Shown here: in pieces, positions 1-8,886 of the stretch
How the letters are laid out: every line of letters starts with the position of its first letter
Numbering within the stretch: position 1 is the first letter of the stretch
Assembly (NCBI GenBank): GCA_020636005.1
Contig: JACJYR010000001.1
Span: 2,670,501 to 2,734,500 of the forward strand
Reading direction: 5' to 3'
From: Lewinellaceae bacterium
GTDB taxonomy: Bacteria > Bacteroidota > Bacteroidia > Chitinophagales > Saprospiraceae
Length of the DNA stretch: 64,000 bases
The notes under the pieces: model-generated
What the model saw: only the letters and a program-made list of their open reading frames with translations
Told to the model about the DNA's origin: nothing
Database searches by the model: none
Translations under genes and position numbers: made by a program

Positions 1-1959
1 GGGGATTTCATTCCCATTTTTCAGCCACTGATAGGTGAGTGGCTGCCCGCCGGTGGCGCTCACGCTGAACGTGGCCGTGCCTCCCGCACAAACCGCCTGG
101 CTTTGAGGATTTTGGGTAAAAACCGGGGCATCGCCTGCCATCGAACCGAATTCAAAAACGCCCATATCCACCGTGCCGTTAAAGATACGGGGCAGGCTGT
201 CGAGATCGACGGAAACATTGGCCTGATTGATAGCGGTATTGCTGCCACCGTCAATAGCCGGGGAGTTGGACATCAGGTGGAAGTTGCCGGAGGCCGGGCT
301 GACGAACATCGGGTTTTGGTTGTAAACCATCCCCGCCCCACAGTTCACCGAGCCGCCGTTCCCGTTGTAAAGGCCGTTGCAATTTGCTTTGTCGGCCAGC
401 GAATAGCTGATGGTGGGCGTACCCCAAATGATGCGGAATACGTCGCCCTCGTCGTTGGCATGGTTGCCCCAAAAGATACAATTGCGCAAGGTGGGGCTGG
501 CAGTGCCGGTGCCCCCTTCCCCTGCGTTGCAATAGACTGCCCCGCCTACGTTGGCGTGGTTGCCGAAAAAGGTGCAATTGGTGATCATGGCATTGGCATT
601 GCCATTGTCAGCACCCAGGTTATAGACAGCCCCGGCGGAGAGGGCGCTGTTGTTGTAGAAAATGCAGTTGGTCAAAGAGGGGCTGGCCGTACCCGTTTTT
701 CCCTGGTTGTACATGGAGCCGCCATAAGTGTCGGCGGTATTCCCGACGAAGCGGCAATTCGTTATGGAAGGATTGCAGGTGCCTTCCACGCCGTTATTAA
801 AGACGGCCCCTCCAGCATACCTGGAATTGTTGTTTTCAAACAGGCAGTGTACCAGTTCAGGGTTGCAGGTACCCTGGTAACCGGAATTGTACATGGCGCC
901 GCCGTCGCCATCGTAGGAGTGGTTTTGCTTAAAAATACAATTGTTGAAAACTGCGCCGCAATAGCCCATGAAAGTACCGTCGTTGTACACCGCACCGCCG
1001 CCGATGCCCTCGTTGTTTTCAAAAAGGCAATCCCTGACGACGGGGTTGCAGGTGCCGCCCTTGCCAAAGTTGTACATGGCACCCCCGTCGTGAAAGGCCG
1101 TGTTCCCGGTAAAGGAACAATTGGTCAGTTCCGGGTTGGATACACCCCCTTCTGCCCCGATGTTGAACATGCCGCCGCCTTCCGATTGCTGGCATTCATT
1201 GTTTTCAAAGATACAACCCACCAGGACGGGGCTGCTTTGGCCGTTGAAATTCCCCGAGCTGTATAGGCCGCCGCCGCCATTCACGGAGATATTGTTTGAA
1301 AAAATGCAGTTCGTCAGTTTAGGGTTGCAACTGCCGGTAAAGCTGCCATCGTTGAACATGCCACCGCCATATCCCCAGGCGAAGTTGTTGGAAAATGTGC
1401 AGTTGGCGATGGTCGGGTGCGAACTGCTGCCGTTGGTCGAGCCGAGGTTGAACCAGCCTGCGCCGCTGCTAGGCGGGGTGCCAAGGCCTGCCATGGACTG
1501 GTCGGCGTTGCCGCCGGTGATGACGAAGCCGTCCACCATCGTTTCCACATTTACGTTGTGGGTGAAAATGACTGTAAAGGAATTATGGGCCAGGGTGCCG
1601 TCGCTATCAATGTCGCCGCTCAGGTAGGTGGGGTGGGCAGCTATGTTTCGCTGGCCTATATTGTTTTCCGTACCTGCAAAACCGCCGTACAATTTCACGC
1701 TACTGGGTATCTGGAAATATTGATTGCGGTCGTTGAAGGTACAATTGGTACAACTGGCAGGACGATAGGTGCCTTGTTTTACCCATATTTCAGTACCGGG
1801 AGCAGCGTTCTCCAATGCCGTCTTCAGGTTGCCGGTTGCGCTGGACCAGGAGGTGCCGTTGCCGGTTGCGTTTTGGGCGACAAAAATGGTCTGTGCTTTG
1901 GCAGAAAACACAAAGCAGGAAAGTGCAAAAATTACAATCGTCTGTAAAAGAATTTTCAT
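1..1959 (-). CDS. Secreted parallel beta-helix (right-handed) protein with Ig-like domain, 3' end cut off by window
   Basis: This reading frame is open from an ATG at 1959 to base 1 (653 codons) and continues outside the window. It begins with a signal peptide (MKILLQTIVIFALSCFVFSAKAQ). An N-terminal stretch follows that is typical of polymorphic outer-membrane or pectate-lyase-like proteins (GTSWSSATGNLKTAL, then VKQGTY). About ten imperfect modules come next, each with a core like LTNCIFSNN followed by GGGxYN, which are the coils of a beta-helix. Near the visible end is an Ig-like domain (CAGGTATFSV, PLTYQWLKNG). In Bacteroidota such proteins are usually exported by T9SS and have a C-terminal sorting domain, which here would lie beyond base 1. 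Substrate and role cannot be told. The reverse frame also looks open over 1.1 kb, but its product has no recognisable features. Confidence 0.88.
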   Translation of the reverse strand, partial: MKILLQTIVIFALSCFVFSAKAQTIFVAQNATGNGTSWSSATGNLKTALENAAPGTEIWVKQGTYRPASCTNCTFNDRNQYFQIPSSVKLYGGFAGTENNIGQRNIAAHPTYLSGDIDSDGTLAHNSFTVIFTHNVNVETMVDGFVITGGNADQSMAGLGTPPSSGAGWFNLGSTNGSSSHPTIANCTFSNNFAWGYGGGMFNDGSFTGSCNPKLTNCIFSNNISVNGGGGLYSSGNFNGQSSPVLVGCIFENNECQQSEGGGMFNIGAEGGVSNPELTNCSFTGNTAFHDGGAMYNFGKGGTCNPVVRDCLFENNEGIGGGAVYNDGTFMGYCGAVFNNCIFKQNHSYDGDGGAMYNSGYQGTCNPELVHCLFENNNSRYAGGAVFNNGVEGTCNPSITNCRFVGNTADTYGGSMYNQGKTGTASPSLTNCIFYNNSALSAGAVYNLGADNGNANAMITNCTFFGNHANVGGAVYCNAGEGGTGTASPTLRNCIFWGNHANDEGDVFRIIWGTPTISYSLADKANCNGLYNGNGGSVNCGAGMVYNQNPMFVSPASGNFHLMSNSPAIDGGSNTAINQANVSVDLDSLPRIFNGTVDMGVFEFGSMAGDAPVFTQNPQSQAVCAGGTATFSVSATGGQPLTYQWLKNGNEIP

Positions 1960-2038
1960 GGTATTATAAATACTTTAATGCAGTGGGCCAAATTGCCCAC
2001 AAAGCTGGTGTACATGCGCATAAATCGGAGGCCTTTTC

Positions 2039-2046
2039 TAATTTTG
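2039..2046 (+). promoter_or_regulatory. Bacteroidota-type -7 promoter box (TAATTTTG)
   Basis: TAATTTTG matches the TAnnTTTG -7 element of Bacteroidota sigma factors and is followed by CCGC. It ends four bases before the glycosyltransferase ATG at 2051, so transcription from it would give a leaderless or nearly leaderless message. No TTTG -33 box is clear at the usual spacing, so the call is tentative. Confidence 0.4.
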
Positions 2047-2050
2047 CCGC

Positions 2051-2809
2051 ATGTACAAAGGAAAAAAAGTTATTGTCGTACTCCCTGCCTACAATGCGGG
2101 TATGACCTTGGAAAAAACCTATTCTGAAATCCCTTTTCCCCTGGTGGACGAGGTCATCCTCTGCGACGATGCCAGCGGTGACAATACCGTTGAACTGGCC
2201 GAGGCGCTGGGCATTGAGCACGTCATCGTACACCAGGAAAACAAAGGCTATGGCGGCAACCAGAAGTCGCTGTACAACAAAGCCCTCCAACTGGGTGGGG
2301 ACATCGTCATCATGCTCCACCCCGATTACCAGTACACCCCCAAGCTCATCCCCTCTTTTGTCAATATCATCGGTGAGGAGCTTTACCCGGTCGTGCTGGG
2401 TTCACGCATCCTTGGCAAGGGTGCGCTGCGGGGCGGTATGCCTTTGTACAAGTATATTTCCAACCGCTTCCTGACCCTGGCCCAAAACCTGCTGATAGGT
2501 TACAAGCTCTCTGAGTACCACACCGGCTACCGTGCATTCAGCCGGGAAGTGCTCACGGGCATCCGTTTTTCAGAGAACTCCGACGACTTCGTGTTCGACA
2601 ACGAGATGCTCTCGCAGATTGTCTATGCCGGGTTCGACATTGCCGAAGTGACCTGCCCTACGAAGTATTTCGAGGAAGCTTCTTCTATTAATTTCAGACG
2701 TAGCCTTAAGTACGGGATGGGAGTGATGCGGGTGTCGTTCTGCCATTTCCTTCAACGCCTGGGGGTGGCAAAGTTTGGAATGTACCGGGCCACAGGGGAG
2801 GCAAATTAG
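2051..2809 (+). CDS. Glycosyltransferase family 2 (DPM1/GtrB-like catalytic domain)
   Basis: This 252-residue protein is a complete GT-A fold glycosyltransferase. The nucleotide-sugar binding strand is VVLPAYNAG (about residues 9-17), followed by the DDASGDN acidic motif (39-45) and a metal-binding region HPDYQYTP (90-97) in place of a plain DxD. The length and the KGYGGNQ motif fit the polyprenyl-phosphate mannose/glucose synthase branch of family 2. It has no C-terminal membrane segments, so it is probably cytoplasmic or membrane-associated. The donor and acceptor sugars cannot be told from sequence. It is transcribed away from the beta-helix gene and has a TAnnTTTG box only four bases before the ATG. 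Its last codons overlap a tiny convergent frame (2806-2892). Confidence 0.9.
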   Translation: MYKGKKVIVVLPAYNAGMTLEKTYSEIPFPLVDEVILCDDASGDNTVELAEALGIEHVIVHQENKGYGGNQKSLYNKALQLGGDIVIMLHPDYQYTPKLIPSFVNIIGEELYPVVLGSRILGKGALRGGMPLYKYISNRFLTLAQNLLIGYKLSEYHTGYRAFSREVLTGIRFSENSDDFVFDNEMLSQIVYAGFDIAEVTCPTKYFEEASSINFRRSLKYGMGVMRVSFCHFLQRLGVAKFGMYRATGEAN

Positions 2810-2892
2810 TCCTTTTGACCTAAATGCTCCATCGCTTTTATGCCAAAATAAATGGCGGCCAGGACAAGGGTATATGTGAGTGTTGCAGTCAT
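2806..2892 (-). CDS. Possible small membrane peptide (28 aa)
   Basis: A short frame reads MTATLTYTLVLAAIYFGIKA followed by MEHLGQKD and TAA. It has one hydrophobic helix and a charged C-terminus, a plausible single-span membrane microprotein. Its stop overlaps the end of the convergent glycosyltransferase gene by a few bases. It has no ribosome binding site, but most genes in this window lack one. There is no family match I can name, and a frame this short can arise by chance; the clean membrane-helix pattern is the only support. Confidence 0.3.
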   Translation of the reverse strand: MTATLTYTLVLAAIYFGIKAMEHLGQKD

Positions 2893-3041
2893 ACTTGGAT
2901 ATTGGACAGCATTTCAATGGCGTAAAGGTCGCAAGTCTTTTGCATAAATCAGCACTTCCCGGCATTTTCTTTTATTGCCCTTATGATACCGCACATCTTC
3001 CCGCTTAAATACCCAATTGATGATTCAAACGTTATGATGGC

Positions 3042-4904
3042 ATGATGGCACCGTCCCGGACATTGTGTTTTATTTGCACCGCCAAAGGTTTGGACTCATT
3101 CGGGCGCAATACATCGGTCTATTTCTTTAAAAAGTGGTACTACCTCCGCCTGCTTTTTTGCGGCCTGCTATCTTTCACTTTTTTTACCAATCTTTTCACC
3201 CAGGATATCTACCAACTTCGAGTCATTCCCCAGGACACCAGCATTCTCTTCCTGGAAAAAAAACTGGAATACCGCACGGCCTTCCCCGATTCCCTGTCCC
3301 TGGCCAAGGAGATAGAGAACGTCCTTTTCCAACTCCACGGCCAATCCTACCTCGAAGCTTCCTTCGACAGCCTGCATTTCCAGGATTCCCTGGCCACTGC
3401 CTGGCTGCACCTGGGGCGCCGATATCAATGGGGTTCCCTTCGAAATGGCAACGTGGAAGAAGGTTTTTTAAACCAAAGCGGTTTTAAGGAAAAGCTGTAC
3501 AGGCACAAGAATTTTGACTACCTGCAGCTCCGCAAGTTGCAGGACAAACTCCTTCAACAGGCTGAAAACAACGGCTACCCCTTTGCAGCAGTCAGGCTCG
3601 ACAGTATCGGGTTTGATGGGAACAGGGCCGAGGCTATGCTTTTCATGGAAAAGGGAAGGGCCGTTTTTTTCGACAGCCTGAACGTGGAGGGCGACGCCAA
3701 AATCTCGACAGGGTACCTGCGAAGTTATTTAGGTATTAAACCGGGAGCAGCCTACAGCCGCAAGAAGGTGCTGAAAATAAAGGACCGCCTCCGGGAATTG
3801 CCCTTCGTTGCAGCGCAGCGCAACGCCACTATCCGCTTCCTCGACGACCGGGCCAACCTCCGCCTCTACCTCGCCAGGAAAAAGGCCAGCCGGTTCGACT
3901 TTCTGCTTGGTGTGCTGCCAGACAACCAACGGGAGGGCAACAGGGTGCTGCTCACCGGTACTTTCGATGCAGAACTGCAAAACCAATTTGGCCTCGGCGA
4001 ACGGATCTATGCCTCCTTTGAACGGCTGCGGCCCCAAACCCAACGCCTGGAACTGGCCTTCGCTTACCCCTACATCCTCGAACTGCCTTTTGGCGTGGAC
4101 CTTAAGTTCAACCAATACAAACGGGACAGTACCTATACCGACATCGCAGGGGATTTCGGCGTACAGTACCTCTTCGAAGGCGGCAATTACCTGAAAGCAT
4201 TTTGGAACATCACCTCCTCTAACCTTATTTCGGTGGATACCAACGCCATCCGGCAGGGCCGTTTCCCGGAAGTGCTGGATGTGCGGAATTCCGCCTTTGG
4301 CCTGGAAGCCCGCTGGCAAAAGCTGGATTACCGCTTCAACCCCCGCCGTGGCTGGGCCTTGCTGGCCCGTGGCAGTGCCGGCACCCGCCAAATCGGGCGC
4401 AACCAAGCCATCCTCAATGTGGTGGAAAGTTTTTACGATACCCTGCCAGGCAAAACTTACAAGTTCCTCCTGGAAGGCCATGTGGAGCGGTATTTCCCCA
4501 TCCTGCAAAGGTCTGCCGTGAAAACGGCCATTCGAAGCCAGGCTATCCTTTCGGAAGCACCCGTGTACCTCAACGAACAGTTCCGCATCGGCGGCAACCG
4601 GGTGCTGCGGGGGTTCGACGAAGAGAGCATCTTCGCCACTTTTTTTGCCGTGTTCACCCTGGAATACCGTTTCCTCCTTGGGGAAAATTCCTACTTTAAT
4701 TTATTTGGCGACTATGGCTACGTGGAAGACAGGAGGGCGGGCCGCCCTGCCCGTTATGATCGGCCCCTGGGCTTTGGCGCAGGACTAACGTTTGAAACGA
4801 CGGCGGGGGTGTTCGGCATCAGCGCTGCCATTGGCAAGCAGCAAAACGCTTCGCTCGACCTCAGGAACCCGAAGATACATTTTGGCTATGTGAGCATTTT
4901 TTAG
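3042..4904 (+). CDS. Omp85/BamA-TamA superfamily outer-membrane protein (POTRA plus barrel)
   Basis: This is a 620-residue outer-membrane protein. A hydrophobic export signal lies at about residues 30-50 (YYLRLLFCGLLSFTFFTNLF), so the first 27 residues from the ATG at 3042 look superfluous; an in-frame TTG nearer the signal could be the true start. Residues 150-275 read as POTRA-like modules (FDSLNVEGDAKISTGYLRSY). The rest is a 16-strand-type barrel with an RVLRGFDEES loop resembling the Omp85 VRGY/F motif and a C-terminal aromatic residue (GYVSIF). Members insert or secrete outer-membrane proteins, or are surface relatives of unknown role. It is not the main BamA, being too short in POTRA repeats. 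It converges on the 1159-residue barrel protein next door. Confidence 0.82.
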   Translation: MMAPSRTLCFICTAKGLDSFGRNTSVYFFKKWYYLRLLFCGLLSFTFFTNLFTQDIYQLRVIPQDTSILFLEKKLEYRTAFPDSLSLAKEIENVLFQLHGQSYLEASFDSLHFQDSLATAWLHLGRRYQWGSLRNGNVEEGFLNQSGFKEKLYRHKNFDYLQLRKLQDKLLQQAENNGYPFAAVRLDSIGFDGNRAEAMLFMEKGRAVFFDSLNVEGDAKISTGYLRSYLGIKPGAAYSRKKVLKIKDRLRELPFVAAQRNATIRFLDDRANLRLYLARKKASRFDFLLGVLPDNQREGNRVLLTGTFDAELQNQFGLGERIYASFERLRPQTQRLELAFAYPYILELPFGVDLKFNQYKRDSTYTDIAGDFGVQYLFEGGNYLKAFWNITSSNLISVDTNAIRQGRFPEVLDVRNSAFGLEARWQKLDYRFNPRRGWALLARGSAGTRQIGRNQAILNVVESFYDTLPGKTYKFLLEGHVERYFPILQRSAVKTAIRSQAILSEAPVYLNEQFRIGGNRVLRGFDEESIFATFFAVFTLEYRFLLGENSYFNLFGDYGYVEDRRAGRPARYDRPLGFGAGLTFETTAGVFGISAAIGKQQNASLDLRNPKIHFGYVSIF

Positions 4905-4960
4905 TGCCTGATTTATACTCTACGCCCCTGTGACGTCCCGATTTCGGAACAGGTTGTTTA

Positions 4961-5035
4961 AATGCCATTGGTCGTTAGCCATTGGCCGTAGGCCAACCAA
5001 AAGCCAAAGACCAAAAGCCAATGGCAAATGGCATT
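4961..5035. repeat. Palindromic GCCAATGGC-type intergenic repeat
   Basis: The ends AATGCCATT and AATGGCATT are inverted, and inside them GCCATTGGC faces GCCAATGGC, with several AAAAGCCAA units in the loop. The right end runs into TTTTT. The element sits between two convergent genes, where it could fold into a strong hairpin and stop transcription of the Omp85-like gene. Related palindromes lie at 56141-56272 and 63670-63727. Confidence 0.65.
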
Positions 5036-5100
5036 TTTCAAATGCACGACTTGTCCCGGTTTTCGGGAAAAACTATTAGCGTGAAGTTTAAAACAGTTGC

Positions 5101-8100
5101 TTAGAAATCCAGGCCAATGGAGAAGTAGAGCTTCGGATCCTGTACCACCCTTGTCTCCACGCCCCAGGCATAATCCAACCTTACAAAATAGCCGAACAAC
5201 AGCGTCCGGGCACCAAAGCCGTAGCCATAGACAATGGGATCTCGGAAGTAATTTACCTCGATGCTCACATTGCCGTTTTCGTCCTTCCAGGTGTTCAGCG
5301 GGCTGGACTCGTTGAACGGGTTGAGGCCCTGCCAGGCTGTGCCGGCATCAAAGAAGGTGATGACCTGGAAGTTGCGGACAAAGTTGGAGTGCGAACGGCT
5401 GAAGATATAGCGCAGTACCGGCACCCGCAACTCTGTATTGATCACGGCGTAGGAATTGCCGTTGCGGGCGTTGATCTTGAAGCCCCTGGCGTTGGTGGCC
5501 ACGGTTCGATAGGCAAAATTTTCACCGCTGGGCAGGTCTATCGTATTGTCGAACTGGGGAATAAGCCAGTTGTCCGTGCCTCCCAACTGGTACAGGATTT
5601 TTTCTTTTCCAAAAGAGGAGGCCCAGGCTGCCCGGCCAGCCAGCACCGAGTATTTCAACACCCTTTGGTAGTGCCTGAAATCCAGGCCCACAATTGTCAT
5701 AAACCCATCGTTGGCCTTGAAATGGGCATTGTCGCCCAGGTTAATGTCGAACCCTTTGACGACCTCCCCGAAAAACTTGTAGCGGGTGCCGTTCAGGATG
5801 TTCAGCGAGATGTCCAGGGTGTTGTCGAACACGTACTCAGCCTTGATGCCCAGGCGCTGGGTATTCAGTGGAGGCGCAGCGAGCGTTACCGGCTCGGTAG
5901 AGAGGATGGTGGTATTGTCGAACCGCAAAGTGGCCGTGCCCCTGATGCTGGTAAAAATATCGAAAGGGTAGCGCACCTGGTATTGTCCTAAAAATATCTT
6001 GTTGTCGTACTTGACAGGCGGCGGGCTGGAATCGGCCGTGAAGCGAAGCCGCCTCCGGTACACGGAGTATCTTTTGTCCAGGCGCTTCTTTTTGTCGTGG
6101 TAGGTCAGGAAATATTCTGCACCATTAAAGGAAGTGGGTATGCGGACGCCCCCCTCAAACTCATAGTCCTCCAGCAGGTCTTTGAAATTGGCCTTTATCA
6201 AAATGCCGGGCGGAGGGTAGCCAAAATCCTGCGGTACGCCAGAATAGCTGTTCAGCCCGTCGAACAACTGGCTGTTGTCCAACTGCGTGGTCACGTAGTC
6301 CGTCCTGAACTTCAGGCGGTAGGGAATGATGCGGCTGGAACGGAAGTCGGGCACTTTCTTTCGGGGATCTTCCTTTTGCTCCATTGGGCGGTACACCAGC
6401 GGTTGCGCTTCTTCCTTCGGTTTTTCTTCTTTCGGGGCAGGGGTAGTGCGCACCGGGATTTCATCGTTGTCGAATTCACTTTGGAACAAGTAGTTGTCAA
6501 TGTCAATCTTGCCTGTATCCAGTTTCTCCTTGGGCACCTCTGATACATCAATCGGCTCCTCCCCTGCTGGTTTCAGCACTGTGTCGGTAGGCTCGTCGCT
6601 CTTAGCACCGGTTGTTTCCAGTACTCTCACCCTGTTTTTTTGAAAAGCCGTGAAGGATGGGTTTACCACTTTTTCCGGTTCGGTGGTTCCAAGGTACAGG
6701 TGTTGTTTCCCTTCCTTAAAAACCAGGGTTGCGTAGCGGTTGCTCCGCCTTGCTTTGGTTTGTTGTAAAATATTACGGTCGGCGTTGGTGGTGAAATGGC
6801 AGACTGCCCGCTGTTTGATGATGGTATCCTGGTAAATAGAATCAATCTGCGAGTAAGCTGTGCTGTCCAGGTGCTCTTGTATGATTGTGTCGGTAGGGAG
6901 GCGCATCTCGGTACCATCTTCAAATATGATGACATTTTCAAAATGGTGAATGTAATCTTCCAGGTAGCCTGCCTTGCGGTTGTAGATGCCGCTCTCGTCG
7001 CTGAGGAAAGAAAACCAGGTGGAATCAATAGCGATGGGCTGCCGCTCGTTGGCGTGGGGCGTGTGCGTCACCTGCACCAGCTCGCCCGCCGAACGGAAGC
7101 CGATGGAATCCAGGTTGAGGAAAAAGAGGTCGAAATTGCGGATGGGCAGGATGGAATCGAGCGCTGCGATTATGTTTAGCGAATCGGCCCGGTTGGAAGC
7201 GAAGAGGATGCCTTTTTGCCCATGTACATTTACAAAAGTGGCATCCAGGTCGTCCCAGAAATCGGTGGTCAAGCGCTGTGCCTGCCTGGTCAGGGTAAAA
7301 TAAAGGAACAGATCCGACTGCCCCCGCACGGCCGCTGAAAACACCAGATCCGTCACGCTGACGTAATCAATGCTGTAAACCCGCTGGAACTGCGTGGAGA
7401 GGTCTTCGGTCGTTTTGTCCTTGGTCAAAGTGTTGTAGCGCATGAGCTTTGGCACATCCCGCCGTTCGTACAGCACGGCCAGTTCCATATTGCTGGGACT
7501 CCAGGCCAGCAGTGGGTAATTGTAGTCGGTTGCCTGGATGGCATTCCGGAAGCCGCCTTTTTCCACCACCCTGCGTTGGCCCGTTGCTATATCCTGGATA
7601 TAGACTTTCCATCGCCCGATTTCATTCAGCACATAGGCTATCTTTTGGCCATCGGGGCTTATTTTCAGTTGGGTCAATGGCAGTTGGCGCTTGTTCTTGA
7701 AGGGGATGGCGGTCAGTGTGCTGTCCGTCTCCAGGGGCGCCATGCCCTTTATTTCGTTTTCATAACGGGCTTTGTAATAGCTTTCCCAGCTTTCGACGGT
7801 TTTTCCGTAGGTACTGCCGAGCACATAAAGGAAGCCGCTTTCGATGCTCCGGTTGATGCGGGTCAGGTAGAGCAGGTTCGACACGGTGGAGTGGCCATAA
7901 TGCTCGCTGATAAAATGCCAAAGGGAATGCCCTGCCAGGGTGGGGTGCTCTTCGGCCATTTCCTCGAAGCTGTCATACCGGCCAGACAGGAAAATATCGC
8001 GCAGTTGGTTGTCCAATTTGGTGCTCCACTCTTCCCCAACAAAGGAAATGAGGCCATCCTTGAACCAATCCGGCAGGTTCATCATCACGGCGTTCTGCAC

Positions 8101-8580
8101 GATTTCCTGGAGGTTGGAGCCAAAGAGCATGGCGTTGAGGTACACCGAGGCCACGCCCTCCCGCACCTGCCGCCGAAGGTCGGTGTGGTCACCGTTAAAA
8201 TAGACGAACATCTTGTTGCCGACTATTTTGGTCTGCCCGCCCGTATTCATGAAAGCCTCCTCGCTGCCGATGTTGCTTTGTTTCAAATCGGTGAGGTCGG
8301 TATAGACGATGATCTCGATCTTGTCGTTCAGCCGGTGTTCCAGAATGCTTTGGATGTCGTAGAAGTCGTACTCGGCCATCTGCACCACAGACTGCCCGAT
8401 GAACCTGCCTTCCCCGTACCAATAGACGATGAAGTTGCGGCTTTCGTATTGCGACCATTCCGCAAAGTCCTGATGAAACTGCACCCGGTTTTTACCGAAT
8501 TCGGTCTGGGTAGTTTGCCCAACCACAAAAGTGCCAAGGCAGGAGAGTAGAAGGATGGTGTAAAGGCTTCGCATGTGCAT
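5101..8580 (-). CDS. Peptidase-MA-like pseudoenzyme fused to TolB-type propeller and outer-membrane barrel
   Basis: The 1159-residue protein has a signal peptide (LYTILLLSCLGTFVVGQ). Residues 40-185 resemble the gluzincin peptidase-MA domain, but the expected HExxH is REGVA at 140-144 and the usual LPxWxxEGLA is LPDWFKDGL (169-177), so zinc and catalysis appear lost. Residues 290-560 hold TolB/WD40-like propeller blades (LKISPDGQKIAYVLNEIG, LAWSPSNMELAVL, LFASNRADSLNIIAA). After a low-complexity Lys/Glu/Pro linker (about 700-770), the last 380 residues are an Omp85-like barrel ending in SIGLDF. This layout is recurrent in Bacteroidota and is usually annotated only as a TolB-like translocation protein. 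The role is unknown; a surface scaffold is an inference. Confidence 0.75.
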   Translation of the reverse strand: MHMRSLYTILLLSCLGTFVVGQTTQTEFGKNRVQFHQDFAEWSQYESRNFIVYWYGEGRFIGQSVVQMAEYDFYDIQSILEHRLNDKIEIIVYTDLTDLKQSNIGSEEAFMNTGGQTKIVGNKMFVYFNGDHTDLRRQVREGVASVYLNAMLFGSNLQEIVQNAVMMNLPDWFKDGLISFVGEEWSTKLDNQLRDIFLSGRYDSFEEMAEEHPTLAGHSLWHFISEHYGHSTVSNLLYLTRINRSIESGFLYVLGSTYGKTVESWESYYKARYENEIKGMAPLETDSTLTAIPFKNKRQLPLTQLKISPDGQKIAYVLNEIGRWKVYIQDIATGQRRVVEKGGFRNAIQATDYNYPLLAWSPSNMELAVLYERRDVPKLMRYNTLTKDKTTEDLSTQFQRVYSIDYVSVTDLVFSAAVRGQSDLFLYFTLTRQAQRLTTDFWDDLDATFVNVHGQKGILFASNRADSLNIIAALDSILPIRNFDLFFLNLDSIGFRSAGELVQVTHTPHANERQPIAIDSTWFSFLSDESGIYNRKAGYLEDYIHHFENVIIFEDGTEMRLPTDTIIQEHLDSTAYSQIDSIYQDTIIKQRAVCHFTTNADRNILQQTKARRSNRYATLVFKEGKQHLYLGTTEPEKVVNPSFTAFQKNRVRVLETTGAKSDEPTDTVLKPAGEEPIDVSEVPKEKLDTGKIDIDNYLFQSEFDNDEIPVRTTPAPKEEKPKEEAQPLVYRPMEQKEDPRKKVPDFRSSRIIPYRLKFRTDYVTTQLDNSQLFDGLNSYSGVPQDFGYPPPGILIKANFKDLLEDYEFEGGVRIPTSFNGAEYFLTYHDKKKRLDKRYSVYRRRLRFTADSSPPPVKYDNKIFLGQYQVRYPFDIFTSIRGTATLRFDNTTILSTEPVTLAAPPLNTQRLGIKAEYVFDNTLDISLNILNGTRYKFFGEVVKGFDINLGDNAHFKANDGFMTIVGLDFRHYQRVLKYSVLAGRAAWASSFGKEKILYQLGGTDNWLIPQFDNTIDLPSGENFAYRTVATNARGFKINARNGNSYAVINTELRVPVLRYIFSRSHSNFVRNFQVITFFDAGTAWQGLNPFNESSPLNTWKDENGNVSIEVNYFRDPIVYGYGFGARTLLFGYFVRLDYAWGVETRVVQDPKLYFSIGLDF

Positions 8581-8886
8581 ACGGTATTTTTTAGAACAAC
8601 AGCAATCATCGCGGGCGGTTCAGCCGGGTGTGCCTATTTTATCTGGCTAAAATTAAGCAGGAATTCCGGCTTTCCACTACGGCTGGCAGGTATTGGTGCC
8701 GACCAATCCCGATTTTGCCTGTGGCACCTTGAAAACAGGGGCATTTGTTTTAACGCTTTCCAATCGCTTTAAGTCTTTTTTATGGGCAACAACCATGCTG
8801 TAAAGGGATGGGTGGGGGCAAATGATAATACGCCAAAGGTTTGATTTCCACTTTTCCAAAAGGAGACGCAGCCAATATGGGGAACC
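8581..8886. other. Intergenic region, no gene seen
   Basis: About 300 bases lie between two minus-strand genes. Short frames here show no coding character. It probably contains the promoter of the large barrel protein (start at 8580) and the end region of its own upstream neighbourhood, but no clear -7 box or terminator hairpin could be picked out. Confidence 0.4.

Noticed and set aside
103..1266. Open plus-strand frame of 387 codons rich in Val and Ala
   Set aside because: It is the reverse-strand shadow of the beta-helix gene, which has a signal peptide, repeated coils and an Ig-like domain.
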